From contig NC_047065.1 of assembly GCF_902459465.1 (NCBI RefSeq), positions 6,196,309 to 6,260,308 of the forward strand: DNA of 64,000 nt, given 5' to 3'. The translations under genes and the position numbers were made by a program. The notes below the pieces were generated by a model, which did no database searches, had not been told where the DNA came from, and was given only the letters and a program-made list of their open reading frames with translations. How positions within the stretch are numbered: position 1 is the stretch's first letter; each line of letters opens with the position of its first letter. The DNA comes from Asterias rubens. Lineage: Eukaryota; Echinodermata; Asteroidea; Forcipulatida; Asteriidae. Positions 11,501-21,390 of the stretch are shown in pieces.

Positions 11501-14500
11501 TGACACACCACGCAAACTCTCAGCCAATGAATGGTATGCACTAACCCTAGTGAGGGCGCTGTTTGGTTCTTGTGACGTCCCATGCACCTGGTTTATAAAT
11601 AAAGGGATACTTTCCAACGCTAGGTGGCAGCAGACTTACCGGGTAAATTTCCATTGTTTACGTAGTTCTGAGCATGCGCATAATTCTGAGAACAATGGCT
11701 TTACCCGGTAAGTCTGCTGCCACCTATCGTCCTAGAAAGTTTCCTGATGTATTTCATTGTGTTTTCTAGATGAGCCAGTGGAGTACGGCTCCATCTTTGT
11801 ATCTGTGATGTATGGAGAAATGAGCTTCTATGAGAAGGACATGGATATCTGCACGCTGTATGACGACGATGAGCCAGACCCGGACGAGGAGAGAGACACA
11901 TTTTTTGACTGCCCAATGGAAGAAGGTTTGTTTTTACCACATTGTAGCATTATTTACACATAGTGTGTGTGTGGGTGTGTAGAGAAGTGACATTGAACTT
12001 TGTTAGTGGGATTTTTGGCAAAGTGGTTCCCCTAAATTAAGTTCTTTACTTAATAAAATGATGCAAGGCGAACCAGAGTAATGCTTTGTGTTCCACTGGC
12101 CCCATGTGCATAGTGTGGGTCAGGGAGCAGCGATACAGCGTTGACGACAGACCTACTTGTAAATTGTTGTCATACCAAGCAAGTATCGGCACCTGACACA
12201 ATATTCCTGTTGTCTCAAGAAACCCATGCGCACACACGCAATGCGTACATCTTCAATCATTTGAATGCTGCACTTTATAAGGAAGATTGATTGAATGAGC
12301 ACAGAGATTGAAATTATTCGGATCAAAAACAGAAAGAACAAAACAAATACACACAGTTTTTTTTTAAATTATTGTAAGGATGATTCCCACGTTTATCTCT
12401 AGACCCCCCCCCCCCCCCCCCACCCTGTTGACCATTACATCATCTCACTTCTAGGTAATGATGTCACCAATCTTATGTTATTTATGTGTGACATCATTTC
12501 TAAATTAAGAGTTCCCCCACTACCACCAAAATCCTATATAACATCTGCCAAACATTCACTCTGGGCCTCGAGTATTCCTTAAAGCCATTATACACTTTCG
12601 GTAAACAGTATTGTCCAAGTCCCACACTTCGTGTATCACAACTTATATAAAATAACAATCCTGTGGAAATTTAGGCTCAACCGGACATCGGAGTCGGGAG
12701 AAAATAACGGGAAAACCCACTCCTGTTTTCGTGCGTTTCGCCGTGTCATGACATGTATTAATAACAAATCCGCAATTCTCGCTAACGATAATTTATATTG
12801 TTTTACCGTTTTCTCAAAAAGTAAAGCATTTCATGGACTAATATTTCAAGAGAAGTCTTTCACCATTACCTTCTGTAAACCCTGTAAATTATTTGTAAAT
12901 CTGTGAACTTTTTTTTTCCTGTACCGCAAGGGTCCAATGGCTTTAAACTTTCTCTAAAATCTCCAAACTACGAGCTAGGTCCAACACCTCTGTTTCAATT
13001 GTATTGCTATAGTCAACTTGTTAATAAACCAAGACCAGACCCAGACGATTGTTTCAAGTGTTTTCTTCAGTCGTCGTCACCACTGTATACTCAAGTCCGC
13101 TCGGAACACGTTTCTTCTTCAAGTAATGGTTAACCAGAGTCCTGCATATTATCATATAAATCTCTGCGTTACAAAATTAAGTAAAATAAGCCTAAAGGGG
13201 TAAAATTTGAAGCAAGACAAGTTATCAAAAGAACCCATTCTAGTCTACCAGACTACCTGGCAAGTAGATACACAATCACACCTCACCATTCAATGCCTCA
13301 AATCCCATAATCCTGAAGTAGCACACAAGACAGAAAAGCTGCATAAAATAATCAAAGGATATAGCACCAAAAAGCCTGTATCTCAGACTTATTTCGAGTG
13401 GGTCCATCGGGGTTTGGGGTCCATCGGGGTTTGGGGTCCATTAAATAAAGGGTTTCCAGTGCCGTATTTTCCCGCTCCTACTGGTACGAAAAATACTCGC
13501 ATCGTTACTTTTGTTTAAACATCTCCGTTTCGAAGATCAAGTCCACAGGAAAAGCACACGAGTTTGCGGTTATACATAATGTTAAACATAATGTTTGAGC
13601 GGGAACTTTGTTATCATTACCGAAAACATAAAACAACTATATAGACTTTGATCCCCCAATGAATGCACTTTTGTTTTATGAATTAATAGGAATTTGTTTA
13701 TGTTTGTAACAAAAGGCCCGCAACAACTTCTCAACACGTGCGTTAAAAAAATGTGTTTTAAATTAACACAAATTAATTATTATTGTATTTTTGTTGTTGC
13801 AGGAAACAAGTACTACATAAAGGAACTCCATGTTCCATTTTTCGTTCCCAGTGTGAGTTTTTTCTTTCTTTCAGTATTCTCCCTTTTAAGTAGGCTACTA
13901 ACAAAAATAATATCCCCGTTTTAACATAAAAGTGCACAATAGTCCACTTGGGTGTTATAATAAGACCCTGCGATTTGACAACTGGGAATACTTTGGGAAT
14001 ACTTATCTCTAAGTATATTAATTTTGGTTTTTACCCATACACCGATGTGTGTTAGTACTGTATACTCGGTATTACCTGAGTCCTGTGAACTCGGGGAAAG
14101 TACTGAATATACAGTGCTAACACACATCGGTGTATGGGTAAAAACCAAAATTAATATTCTTTATCCCCGATGCAAATTTAACATCTATTTTATCTCTAAG
14201 TATTGGTCATAATTATATCGAGAGATAATCTACCTGATAGAATCCCACATAGGGTGCGTTCGTTTAGCTCGACCCCGGTGTGTGGCGGTTTTATTTTCCA
14301 GGACGAACGTGGGTAATTATCTGCACAAGATAGTCCTGGAAAAACAAAACGCCACACACCGGGGTAGACCCGGGGAAGCTAAACGAATGCACCCATAGTC
14401 TTTCATGATCTAGAGATTGTACAAATGTTTTTCAAAAGTCCTGGGGCAAACCCACGGATTATTGCCACGGTTGGAGTCAGGTGTCTCTAACAATATTATT

Positions 14501-14876
14501 TGTTGCACTATCGGACCAGTCTATGGTGTATACAATCCAGCGGGTAAACCACCTTGTCCTGGCCCCTCAAACTTTAAATTATGTTTTTCAAGGGTATTCT
14601 CAATTCAGGGGAAATGGGGTTTTAATTAAATTCATGCGCGGTGTAATTTTAATTTAAAAGTTTTAGGAAGTTGATTTGAAACTGGCAGCTCACGCATTGA
14701 ACAAAATTAACAATGTTATCCCCCTTTAAGATTCTAATCATTTGTTTTAAAGGTCATGAAATTTGATAATGTCTTTGTTTGCTTTCTTGTTGCAGGGCCA
14801 TTTTAGGGCGAAAGCAAAACTAACAGACCAGGCGGGTACAACCGTCCTCTGTGCGTCGGCTGATATGACGTTATGA
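8590..14876 (+). CDS. Signal-anchored ML-domain (GM2 activator-like) protein
   Basis: Five exons join in phase: 8590-9244, 10708-10803, 11770-11925, 13803-13852 and 14796-14876 (345 aa). All have GT donors (GTAAGT, GTAAGA, GTTTGT, GTGAGT) and AG acceptors. Residues 1-7 are basic, 8-27 form one hydrophobic segment, and about 28-200 is a Pro/His- then Lys/Asp/Glu-rich linker. Residues about 205-345 resemble the ML (MD-2-related lipid recognition) domain of GM2 activator: WGYCDDSDPPVIGKV at the start, FDCPMEEGNKYY (about 296-307), a VPFFVPSG turn (313-320) and TVLCASADM near the end. Cys 218, 278, 298 and 338 are candidates for two disulfides; N247 is a sequon. GM2A-type proteins bind glycolipids and present them to lysosomal hydrolases. 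GM2A is normally a small secreted protein, so the long anchored stalk is unusual. Seen: exons and motifs. Inferred: lipid binding, lumenal orientation. Confidence 0.8.
9300..9610. repeat. CCGGGTC-rich repeat and short direct duplication in ML intron 1
   Basis: Two short stretches (about 9300-9370 and 9575-9605) are rich in TTCCGGGT/GACCCGG motifs that recur at about 23820-23975 and 26855-27010. Between them, at 9404-9478, a unit of about 37 bp containing AATCTATGATGACTTTCC and an A-run occurs twice in tandem. Confidence 0.5.
10452..10492. repeat. (CAAA)n microsatellite
   Basis: About nine tandem CAAA units lie in ML-gene intron 1. Confidence 0.85.
11096..11268. mobile_element. Palindromic MITE in ML-gene intron 2
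   Basis: Left arm ATAAGCCACTTCGGAATGTC through GACAACGCATTTTGTCTATC is mirrored on the right by GATAGACAAAAATAATGCG through GACATTCCGAAGTGGCTTAT. A small loop around 11176-11194 separates them. It is non-coding and the only copy in the window. Confidence 0.75.
11340..11745. mobile_element. Family 3 double palindrome in ML-gene intron 2
   Basis: Two arms of about 140 bp (11340-11482 and about 11606-11745) are inverted copies of each other. Each is itself a partial palindrome around GCAGCAGACTTACCGGGTAA and TTTACCCGGTATGTCTGCTG. The spacer of about 120 bp has no coding signal. Single-arm versions occur at 26166-26298 and 27974-28118. The right edge is only about 24 bp from the exon 3 acceptor. 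Confidence 0.75.
12400..12421. repeat. Poly-C tract
   Basis: A homopolymer run of about 17-18 C. Similar C or G runs of 10-20 bases recur at about 16818, 19406, 20035, 27233, 31295, 54360 and in the 59-kb array. Confidence 0.8.
12579..12945 (-). mobile_element. Family 1b MITE (ends AGCCATTGGACAC)
   Basis: TTAA-bordered relative of family 1, on the minus strand. It shares TCTGTGAA, GGGAGAAAATAACGGGAAAA and GTTTCGCCGTGTCATGACAT blocks with the copies at 49247-49590 and 53087-53405. It lies in ML-gene intron 3. Confidence 0.65.
13392..13440 (+). repeat. 18-bp tandem duplication
   Basis: GGTCCATCGGGGTTTGGG occurs twice in direct succession, followed by a partial third unit. Confidence 0.8.
14018..14180. 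repeat. Inverted dimer of a SINE-A tail
   Basis: Two inverted arms read TTTTGGTTTTTACCCATACA... and the mirror ...TGTATGGGTAAAAACC. Each arm matches the non-tRNA part of the SINE-A copies at 41126 and 52621. A roughly 10-bp centre (CCTGTGAACT region) separates them. No tRNA-like head is present, so this is a head-to-head dimer or a derived palindromic element. Confidence 0.65.
14252..14394. mobile_element. hAT-like palindromic MITE (ends GGGTGCGTTCGTTTAGCT)
   Basis: The left end GGGTGCGTTCGTTTAGCT pairs with AGCTAAACGAATGCACCC on the right. Further inward, CCCCGGTGTGTGGCG pairs with CGCCACACACCGGGG. The whole element is one imperfect hairpin. It lies in ML-gene intron 4. Superfamily assignment is inferred from end style only; no clear target duplication was resolved. 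Confidence 0.75.
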
Positions 14877-15177
14877 GCGAATGGAAACTGTGATTAAATT
14901 TCAGAACAAACAAACTTCTCAACAGAGAGACATCGTCCAGCCTTCTCCATGCATCACCATAACTTACAAAAGTAAAATCATTACATGTACAACGTCATAA
15001 ACATTAATATAATCTGTCTGTTTAGATCATTATGATTCTGAATGATCTTTAGGGGAACAAAATTTGATGATGAATGAGTGGACGAAAAGTGCAAAATGTA
15101 GAAATAGCTCTGTGAAGTTTAGATTGTTGGTGATTTATGTGCAATGAAGAGGGGTATAACTGTACAATGGAAACATC

Positions 15178-15183
15178 AATAAA
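15178..15183 (+). promoter_or_regulatory. Polyadenylation signal of the ML-domain gene
   Basis: Canonical AATAAA 302 bases after the stop codon at 14874-14876, followed by a T/G-rich stretch. It is the best candidate 3' end for this gene. Confidence 0.6.
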
Positions 15184-15489
15184 TGATATTTTGTTTGTAA
15201 CAGTGCAGTAAATATTTTAAGAAAAGGGGAACATTACAAACCAGATGGGTCTTTTTCTCGCGTATGTCGCGAACAAAACTTTTCAGGAAAGCTGTAAAGC
15301 CGCCACTCTCTATAGTGGCCTCGTCCACTTCCATCAGCCCAGGGATGCCATTTTGGTGGTTTAAACAGGAGGCAGGTTGTGATGGAGTAGAACAAGTGAT
15401 GAGTGAGGATTTTTGATCTTTGAAGATCTAGGTTCATGATAATATTTCAAAGTAAATTCCGTGTGATAGTTACGAGGTATATAGCCTAT

Positions 15490-15790
15490 ATGTAAGTTCA
15501 TTCCCACGCATTATGCAATGCAGAAAATAATATTGTACATTGTGGTGTTCGATTATGTGGTATCTGCCCCTTCCTGTAGACCTTTATTATGGTGCGGCCA
15601 TCTTGATTTTCGCCCATAAAACTCTGTGTTACCAGACCGAGGCTGGAAGGAAAAATAGTCTGGTTCCTTCTTGTGCGATGACTGTTAGCATTCATAACTG
15701 GTACCTGATACAGGGAACAATACCAAGATGGTGGCTGCATGATACGGGTCGATTGGTCTTCAATTTGCTCTGGAAATCTCATGAAAAGAG
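15490..15790. repeat. Dispersed palindromic repeat (CCATCTTGGT type)
   Basis: Arms carry GCGGCCATCTTGATTTTC and CCAAGATGGTGGCTGCAT with an AGTCTGGTTCC block between them. Related copies lie at about 40690-40850 and 48602-48742. Open frames exist on both strands because of the symmetry and are not genes. Confidence 0.55.
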
Positions 15791-16150
15791 GAAAAGAGTG
15801 TGTTCAAGCACCGAGGAATAATTTATTCCTCCGGGCCACATAGTTATGATATGGATCCCTCTGGGTGTCTCTGTCATTATTGACAAAATGAGAGAAAGTA
15901 ATTTAATTTGAAGTCTGTGAAGTTATGAATGGTATAGCCACTGAGTGTTGCCCAAGTTTACCATTAAGTATTACCGACTGTGTCTTACGATGGTTCTACA
16001 GTCTGTGCGGGGTGTTAATTTCATGGACACTAAGAAATGCAAGTGATTGCAGTTTCATTTAACACCTAAATGTTTGTTATAGTGTTGTATTTTGTCTGAA
16101 TTTGTACTTTTGTAATGTATTTTGTTACGAATGAATGATAATGAGTGGCC

Positions 16151-16540
16151 TTAAAGGCAGTGGACGCTATTATTGGTAATAACTTAAAATAATTGTGATA
16201 ATAAAACCTTACTTGATTAATTTCATTATGAGTAGTGGGAAGAGGCTGTAAGAATAAAACATTGTCATGATCTCGAGAAACGGCTCCCTCTGAAGTAACG
16301 TGAGTTTTGGAGAAACAAGTATTTTTCCACGAATTTGATTTCAAGACCACAGATTTAGAACTCTTTGAGGTCTTGAAATCAAGGATCTGAAAGCACGCAA
16401 CTTCGTGTGACAAGGGTGTTTTTTTCTTGCATTATTATCTCGCAACTTCGATGACCGATTGTGCTCAAATTTACACAGCTTTGTTATTTTATGCATATGT
16501 TGAGATACACTAACTGTGAACAATGCTAGCTCTCTGACCT
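16151..16540 (+). mobile_element. Family 1 MITE
   Basis: Left TTAA-AGGCAGTGGAC border, ACGGCTCCCTCTGAAGTAA block, central hairpin of GATTTCAAGACC and GGTCTTGAAATC, then the CTCGCAACTTCGATGACC block. The right terminus is degraded. Confidence 0.7.
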
Positions 16541-17040
16541 TGAGCTGGACCGCCTACAGAACCCCTTTAATTACACAGAAGTTGTGTACATGGTACAATT
16601 GACAAGTCGGCATGTAACTATCCGTGCGCTCAAACTGAACTCTTGATCAATTGTTACAATAATCGGAAGGGCCCCCCTTATCTTTGCATTTTTATAACCC
16701 TGTTTTATCGGACTCAGAATAAACGACAATGGACTTTTTATCCCGGTGTTATATTTGTTGTGAGTTTTTCCAGGGACTGAATATAGATACGACGATAATT
16801 TTAGGTTTACGCAATCGTTGGGGGGGGGGGGGGGGGTGCTGCGTGAGGGATGATTCCCAAGTTGCATGATCTGACACGTTACGACTTGAGAATGATCAAA
16901 GTTGTTTGGTGAGTTTTGGTGCTTATACTGTCTATTCGCTCGAATCACCTTTTGAAAAGAGGAATTTCACAGAAGTAATGTTTTATTGGGTATGGTTTGT
17001 ATTGCGTGCAATGCACCCCACGCTGAAACTACAACGCCCC
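16541..17040. other. Intergenic between the ML gene and TRIQK
   Basis: Contains a poly-G tract at about 16818-16837. No gene is recognised. Confidence 0.4.
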
Positions 17041-17089
17041 ACCCATCTATCTGCATGAGCCATCAACTCTCGAGGGCGCCCTTTCGCGT

Positions 17090-17169
17090 GTTTACGTTTT
17101 TGTCGCCTGTGTGATGTCGACGTGTACGCCGGTTTTGGAAAGCTTTGGAAAGCTTTGGAACGGAAGAAG
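17090..17169 (+). other. TRIQK: Probable non-coding leader exon of TRIQK
   Basis: GC-richer sequence with a doubled GGAAAGCTTT motif ends at GGAAGAAG followed by a consensus donor, GTATGT, at 17170. The next good acceptor on this strand is 12 bases upstream of the TRIQK start codon. Both the 5' boundary and the exon status are inferred. Confidence 0.45.
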
Positions 17170-17718
17170 GTATGTCGTCTGCTCAGTTTAGATTTTAAAA
17201 AAGACTTTTTTTAAAGAAGTATAAATGATGTGATCGTACTATTACCCAAATTCCTCGCTAGTCCCTACTGAATGTTTACAATACAAATACATATAAAACT
17301 TCACTTACTTACTATTAATTAGATAGAAAGAAGCATTAGAAGTTAATACAACAATATTTTTATGAGCATAGAGATAACATAGCAGAAATCATTGCGTTTT
17401 GGTATACGCCCACAAATTTCATTTGCTTAGCAATATAGCACAGATACTTTTTGCTCAGCAGAAATTGGTTACCAGCAAAGGTACTGTGTCATTGTCTGAC
17501 TCTGTACTGGTTCACCGTAGTGCTAAGTAAATGACTATTTGATGAAATTAAGAAAAAAAGTCAAATTTAAGTTGAATCGAATGTACACCACTACTCAGTC
17601 TTAAAACAACAGTTGAATCTGTTATAGATAGTAGGTAGGGTTATTTTAGTACACTGTTTTGTGCGATGGACCACATGTTAAAGCTGCGTCATTGAATTGA
17701 TTTATGAAAGTGCTAGGA

Positions 17719-17782
17719 AACCTGGCGTGGAGGGCGCTCAAATTAATCTTTATATTAATTTGAGCGCCCTCTACGTTGTTAT
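17719..17782. repeat. Short perfect hairpin
   Basis: Arms GAGGGCGCTCAAATTAAT and ATTAATTTGAGCGCCCTC flank a loop of about 8 bases, in the intron between the TRIQK leader exon and first coding exon. Confidence 0.75.
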
Positions 17783-17903
17783 AACAAAGGAATTGACTAT
17801 GGGAAATTCATAAGAACCGACAATTAACAGGGGCATTTTCGCACCTGTCACATCATATGATGAAAATGCAAACTATTTGATTTCTTCCTAGGCCTCATTC
17901 ACC

Positions 17904-19590
17904 ATGGGGAAGAAAGATGCAAAGAAGAGTAACCTTTCTGTTGACCAGTACCGGAAGAATATCGGCAAGCAGGACTACAAAAAAAGCAAGAAGGATCTGC
18001 ACCGGTCAAAGCGAGAGGCGGATCGACGGAAGACTAACACTGTCTTCAGGGTAAGAGTTGGATGATGTCTTTCAAGCTCAATAACGCCCATTGAGTGTGT
18101 ACAGATTTGAATAATGGATTAGCACCAGGCTATCTCAATGAACTTATTTCACAATACATTCCTCAACGCAGCCTCAGATCATCAAACAAGTGTCTTATTG
18201 TGACACCAAGGACACACACCTCTTATGGTAATAGGGCTTTTTCATCTGCAGCACCAACCCTCTGGATTACTCTACCAATAGCCATTCGCACAGCTTCTTC
18301 ATTAGACACATTTAAATTGCAACTAAAAACCTATTTGTTTCCTAAGTCACGGTAATTAGGCACTCTTTTGATCCTTTTCTTTGTATAAACTTCTTTGTTT
18401 CGGTTTATTTTCCTCTCCAGCGCCTAGGATTAGTTTTCTGATAGATGGCGCTATATAAATGCTTACTATTATGATTTATTATTATATTATGAATAATAAT
18501 AATCATAGTGCCAGTGGCTTCTTATATAGTGCTCACATCCGTCACTGTAGTGACGCTCATAGCTCTTCAACATTCACTATTAATTTCCCCCTCCTCCTGA
18601 ATGATAACATTTGCAAATCTTTTTTCAAAAAACAATTTGCACCAAATCTTAGTAGTAGTTAGTAAATAACTTCACAAATAAATTCCTACCTAGCATGTTT
18701 CAAAACCAATTACGTCAGAAGAATAGGCTGGCTCCTTATATATTATCAGCACAATTGATGTTGGAGGACACTGGGAGTCCATGTTGGATCCTGAACAAAA
18801 CAAGTTGAAGGATAAATCAAGTTTAGGGAATTATTTGTTTTCTCAATTGGCCTTTTTTGTCACGTACCCCCTCTGAACCCATGTCTTCTCATTGCAAACG
18901 AGATTTAAAAAATAATACACAAATGAATGGTTCTAGATGAGCACAGCAACAATCATGGGTTCCTTTTTTGTTGCAAAGACGCCAAATGATCAACACTTAA
19001 ATATTGAGTACATATTTAAATAATTGAGTATGAAACTCAATACAGCTATACTTGACAAACTTTTAAAGCACTTTGTATTTATCATTGATGTCACATTCAC
19101 ACATGTATACATACAGTATTAGCGCCCTCTAGAGTTCAACCCCTCACTCATGTACCTTGTTAACTCGATTAAAACTTCCAAAGTTCATGAGATAAGCTGA
19201 TCCCCTTTCTCTCTCTAAATGCCAGCAGGATGCATTACAATTGACATAGTGATTATATACAAATAAAATTAAGATATCTGCTACATCAGTGGTTTTCAAA
19301 CTCTTGTCCATGAAAAGGACACAGAAAATGTGTTAATATGATTGTGGACATACTGGGCACATATTAAATGCCCCTCCAACTATGTATTTCACCATTATTT
19401 CTTTGCCCCCCCCCCCACCCCTCAATTGAATGTGTCTGGTAACGCCAGTGCTTTCACACCATTCATAGCTTTAAATCTGAACTGTTTTTTGTTTTCTTTG
19501 AAGGACTCCATGCTCGTCTTGCTTGCACTGTGTGCCGTGATGTGCCTCGTTTACATGTTCTTCTATCTTCAGATGCCTTCAGAGTCATGA
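17904..19590 (+). CDS. TRIQK: Triple QxxK/R motif-containing protein TRIQK
   Basis: Two coding exons, 17904-18050 and 19504-19590, join in phase 0 to give 77 aa. The first exon begins with 12 bases of leader after the CTAG acceptor (exon from 17892) and ends at GTAAGA; the second follows TTTGAAG. The protein begins MGKKDAKK, has the family core VDQYRKNIGKQDYKK (13-27), a basic stretch, then a single C-terminal transmembrane helix (about 52-71) ending FFYLQM. Vertebrate TRIQK is an 86-aa ER membrane protein of poorly known function. Seen here: QxxK at 15-18 and 23-26, while the middle motif reads NIGK (19-22). Start, core and helix placement match the family, so identity is strong despite the short length. 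The intron carries a LINE remnant. Confidence 0.9.
18088..18490 (+). mobile_element. LINE 3' remnant (end of ORF2 plus tail)
   Basis: The frame to 18355 encodes the conserved C-terminal tail of CR1/L2/Jockey-type LINE ORF2: NGLAPGYLNELISQY, SLRSSNKCLIVTPRT, FSSAAPTLW and a final LQLKTYLF. A short 3' tail with GGCGCTATATAAATG and an A/T-rich (TTA)n end follows. No reverse transcriptase core is present, so it is a severely 5'-truncated copy. It sits in the TRIQK intron in the same orientation as the gene. Confidence 0.8.
18491..19503. other. TRIQK intron sequence
   Basis: No gene or recognised repeat family apart from a poly-C run near 19406. AT-rich. Confidence 0.4.
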
Positions 19591-19803
19591 TTGATAGGAA
19601 CCCCCTCCAGCTCTTCGAGCAGTGTACAATTATACAGGAATGCAAGAACTTTGGGGGTAAAAAGGGTGTGGTTATGGAATAGGCGACACCCTCCTAAGTG
19701 GATACCCCCTTTCAGCACTACCATCTCCTGAGCTACCCACACCCCTTGGAGGTACAAAATGTGTTCCATAGAGTACAAAACCAGATCCAGACAAAATTAT
19801 GTT

Positions 19804-19853
19804 GGGGGAGGGGGTTGGGGTGGGGGAGGGGGTGTGGGTGTGTGGGGGGGGGG
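19804..19853 (+). repeat. G-run cluster (G-quadruplex-capable)
   Basis: Seven G-runs of three to eleven Gs lie within 50 bases, about 215 bases after the TRIQK stop codon on the coding strand. If the 3' UTR extends this far, the transcript would carry a quadruplex-capable sequence. Confidence 0.7.
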
Positions 19854-20154
19854 ATAGCAGAATCAGCGACCATTAAGTACACTGTAGCAGTGGTTTAGCT
19901 ATAGGGGTGGAGGGGTGAGGGGTCATGAGTCCATGAAACTTTCCAGTGGCCTCCAGGTGCCCTACAAACAATCTAGATACTTGTAATGAGCCTAAAAGGA
20001 AGTGCGAAAATGGCCCCCTCCCCCACTGATGAGCCCCCCCCCCCCCTGTGCTCACGAGGGGTAAAAAACCTGGCTTCACCACTGCACTGTAAGCATTTGT
20101 TTCAAACCTTCTTGATCATGCACACTTATCTGCTGTAGCATATGAAACATTAGC

Positions 20155-20300
20155 TTAAAGACCTGGACACCTTTGGTAATTGTCAAAGTCTTTTACTTCT
20201 CATTTGGTGTATCTCAACATATGCACAAAACAACAAACCTGTGAAAATTTGAACTCAATTGGTCGTCAAAGTTGCTAGATTATAATGGAAGCATCAAAAA
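20155..20300 (-). mobile_element. Family 1 MITE, half copy
   Basis: Begins TTAAAGACCTGGACACC and runs through TGGTGTATCTCAACATATGC and CTGTGAAAATTTGAACTC before losing similarity. Confidence 0.6.
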
Positions 20301-20562
20301 TCCAATATAAATGTAGAATACAATAAAACTATACTGTGCTAATTTCACTTCAAAAGGTTGTAGCGTTGTTGAGATATCGCCAAAAATCCGGAGCGTTTTT
20401 AGCACACAGGAATGATAAATAATAAATTTGTTGTGCATCATAGGCTGCCTAGAAGTAGTATTTTTATGTTGAACCGTCCATAAGTCCTATCAGTGCCTTT
20501 ATACAGTGCCTTAAATGCCTAACGAGTCTTTACAAATATTGTGAAACTCTTTACCGAGCTCA

Positions 20563-20942
20563 AATGTTGCCTTGGATCGGTCGAGTTGGTCTTTGAAAAG
20601 CGTTTGTAACCGTTTGTTATAAAATGCATATGGTTAGAAAGATGTTGTAAAAGTAGAATACAATGATCCACACAAACATGCCTCGAAATTGCACGGTTTT
20701 CCTTTTACCTCGTCGACTAACACAGTCGGCCATTTATGGGAGTCAAATTTTTGACTCTCATGAATGGCCGACCGTGTTAGTTCGCAAAGTAAAAGGAAAA
20801 CCACGCAATTTCGAGGCAAATTTGTGTGGATCATTGTATTCTACTTTTAAAACATCTTTCCAATCATATGCATTTTATAACAAACTGTTACAAACCCTTT
20901 TTATAGACCAACTCGTCCGATCCAAGGCAATGTGTGCCTTTA
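20563..20942. mobile_element. Family 2 palindromic MITE, well preserved
   Basis: Nearly symmetric hairpin: GTTGCCTTGGATCGGTCGAG on the left and GATCCAAGGCAATGTGTGCC on the right, with central arms GGCCATTTATGGGAGTCAAA and TTTGACTCTCATGAATGGCC. Open frames on both strands are mirror artefacts of the palindrome. Confidence 0.8.
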
Positions 20943-21039
20943 AGTTGGGGAAAAGGTAATGGCCATGTGTGTGTCCCACTTTGTACCAATGTCATGTGAT
21001 CAGTGAATGATTCCTAAAGGCGAATGCGTGGGACCATGT

Positions 21040-21390
21040 TTAAAAGACACTGGACACTACTGGTAATTGTCACAGACCATGTCTTCTCAACATATGCATT
21101 CAATAACAAACCTGTGAAAATTTGCGAGATAATAATGAAAGAAAAAGCATCATTGTCACACGAAGTTGTGTGCTTTCAGATGCTTGATTTCGAGACCTCA
21201 AAATCTAAATCTGAGGTCTCGAAAACAAATTCGTGTAAAATTACTTCTTTCTTGAAAACAACGTCACTTCAGAGGGAGCTGTTTCTCACAATGTTTTGTA
21301 CTATCAACCTCTCCCCATTACTCGTTACCAAGTAAGGTTTTATGCTTATAATTATTTTGAGTAATTACCAATAGTGTCCACTGCCTTTAA
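21040..21390 (-). mobile_element. Family 1 MITE, complete
   Basis: TTAA at both edges with AAGACACTGGACACTACTGG on the left and CAATAGTGTCCACTGCCTTT on the right. The central hairpin GATTTCGAGACCTCA / TGAGGTCTCGAAA is intact. Confidence 0.8.

Noticed and set aside
20663-20959. Mirror-image open frames on both strands (66 and 98 codons)
   Set aside because: They are the two arms of the family 2 palindrome read in opposite directions.
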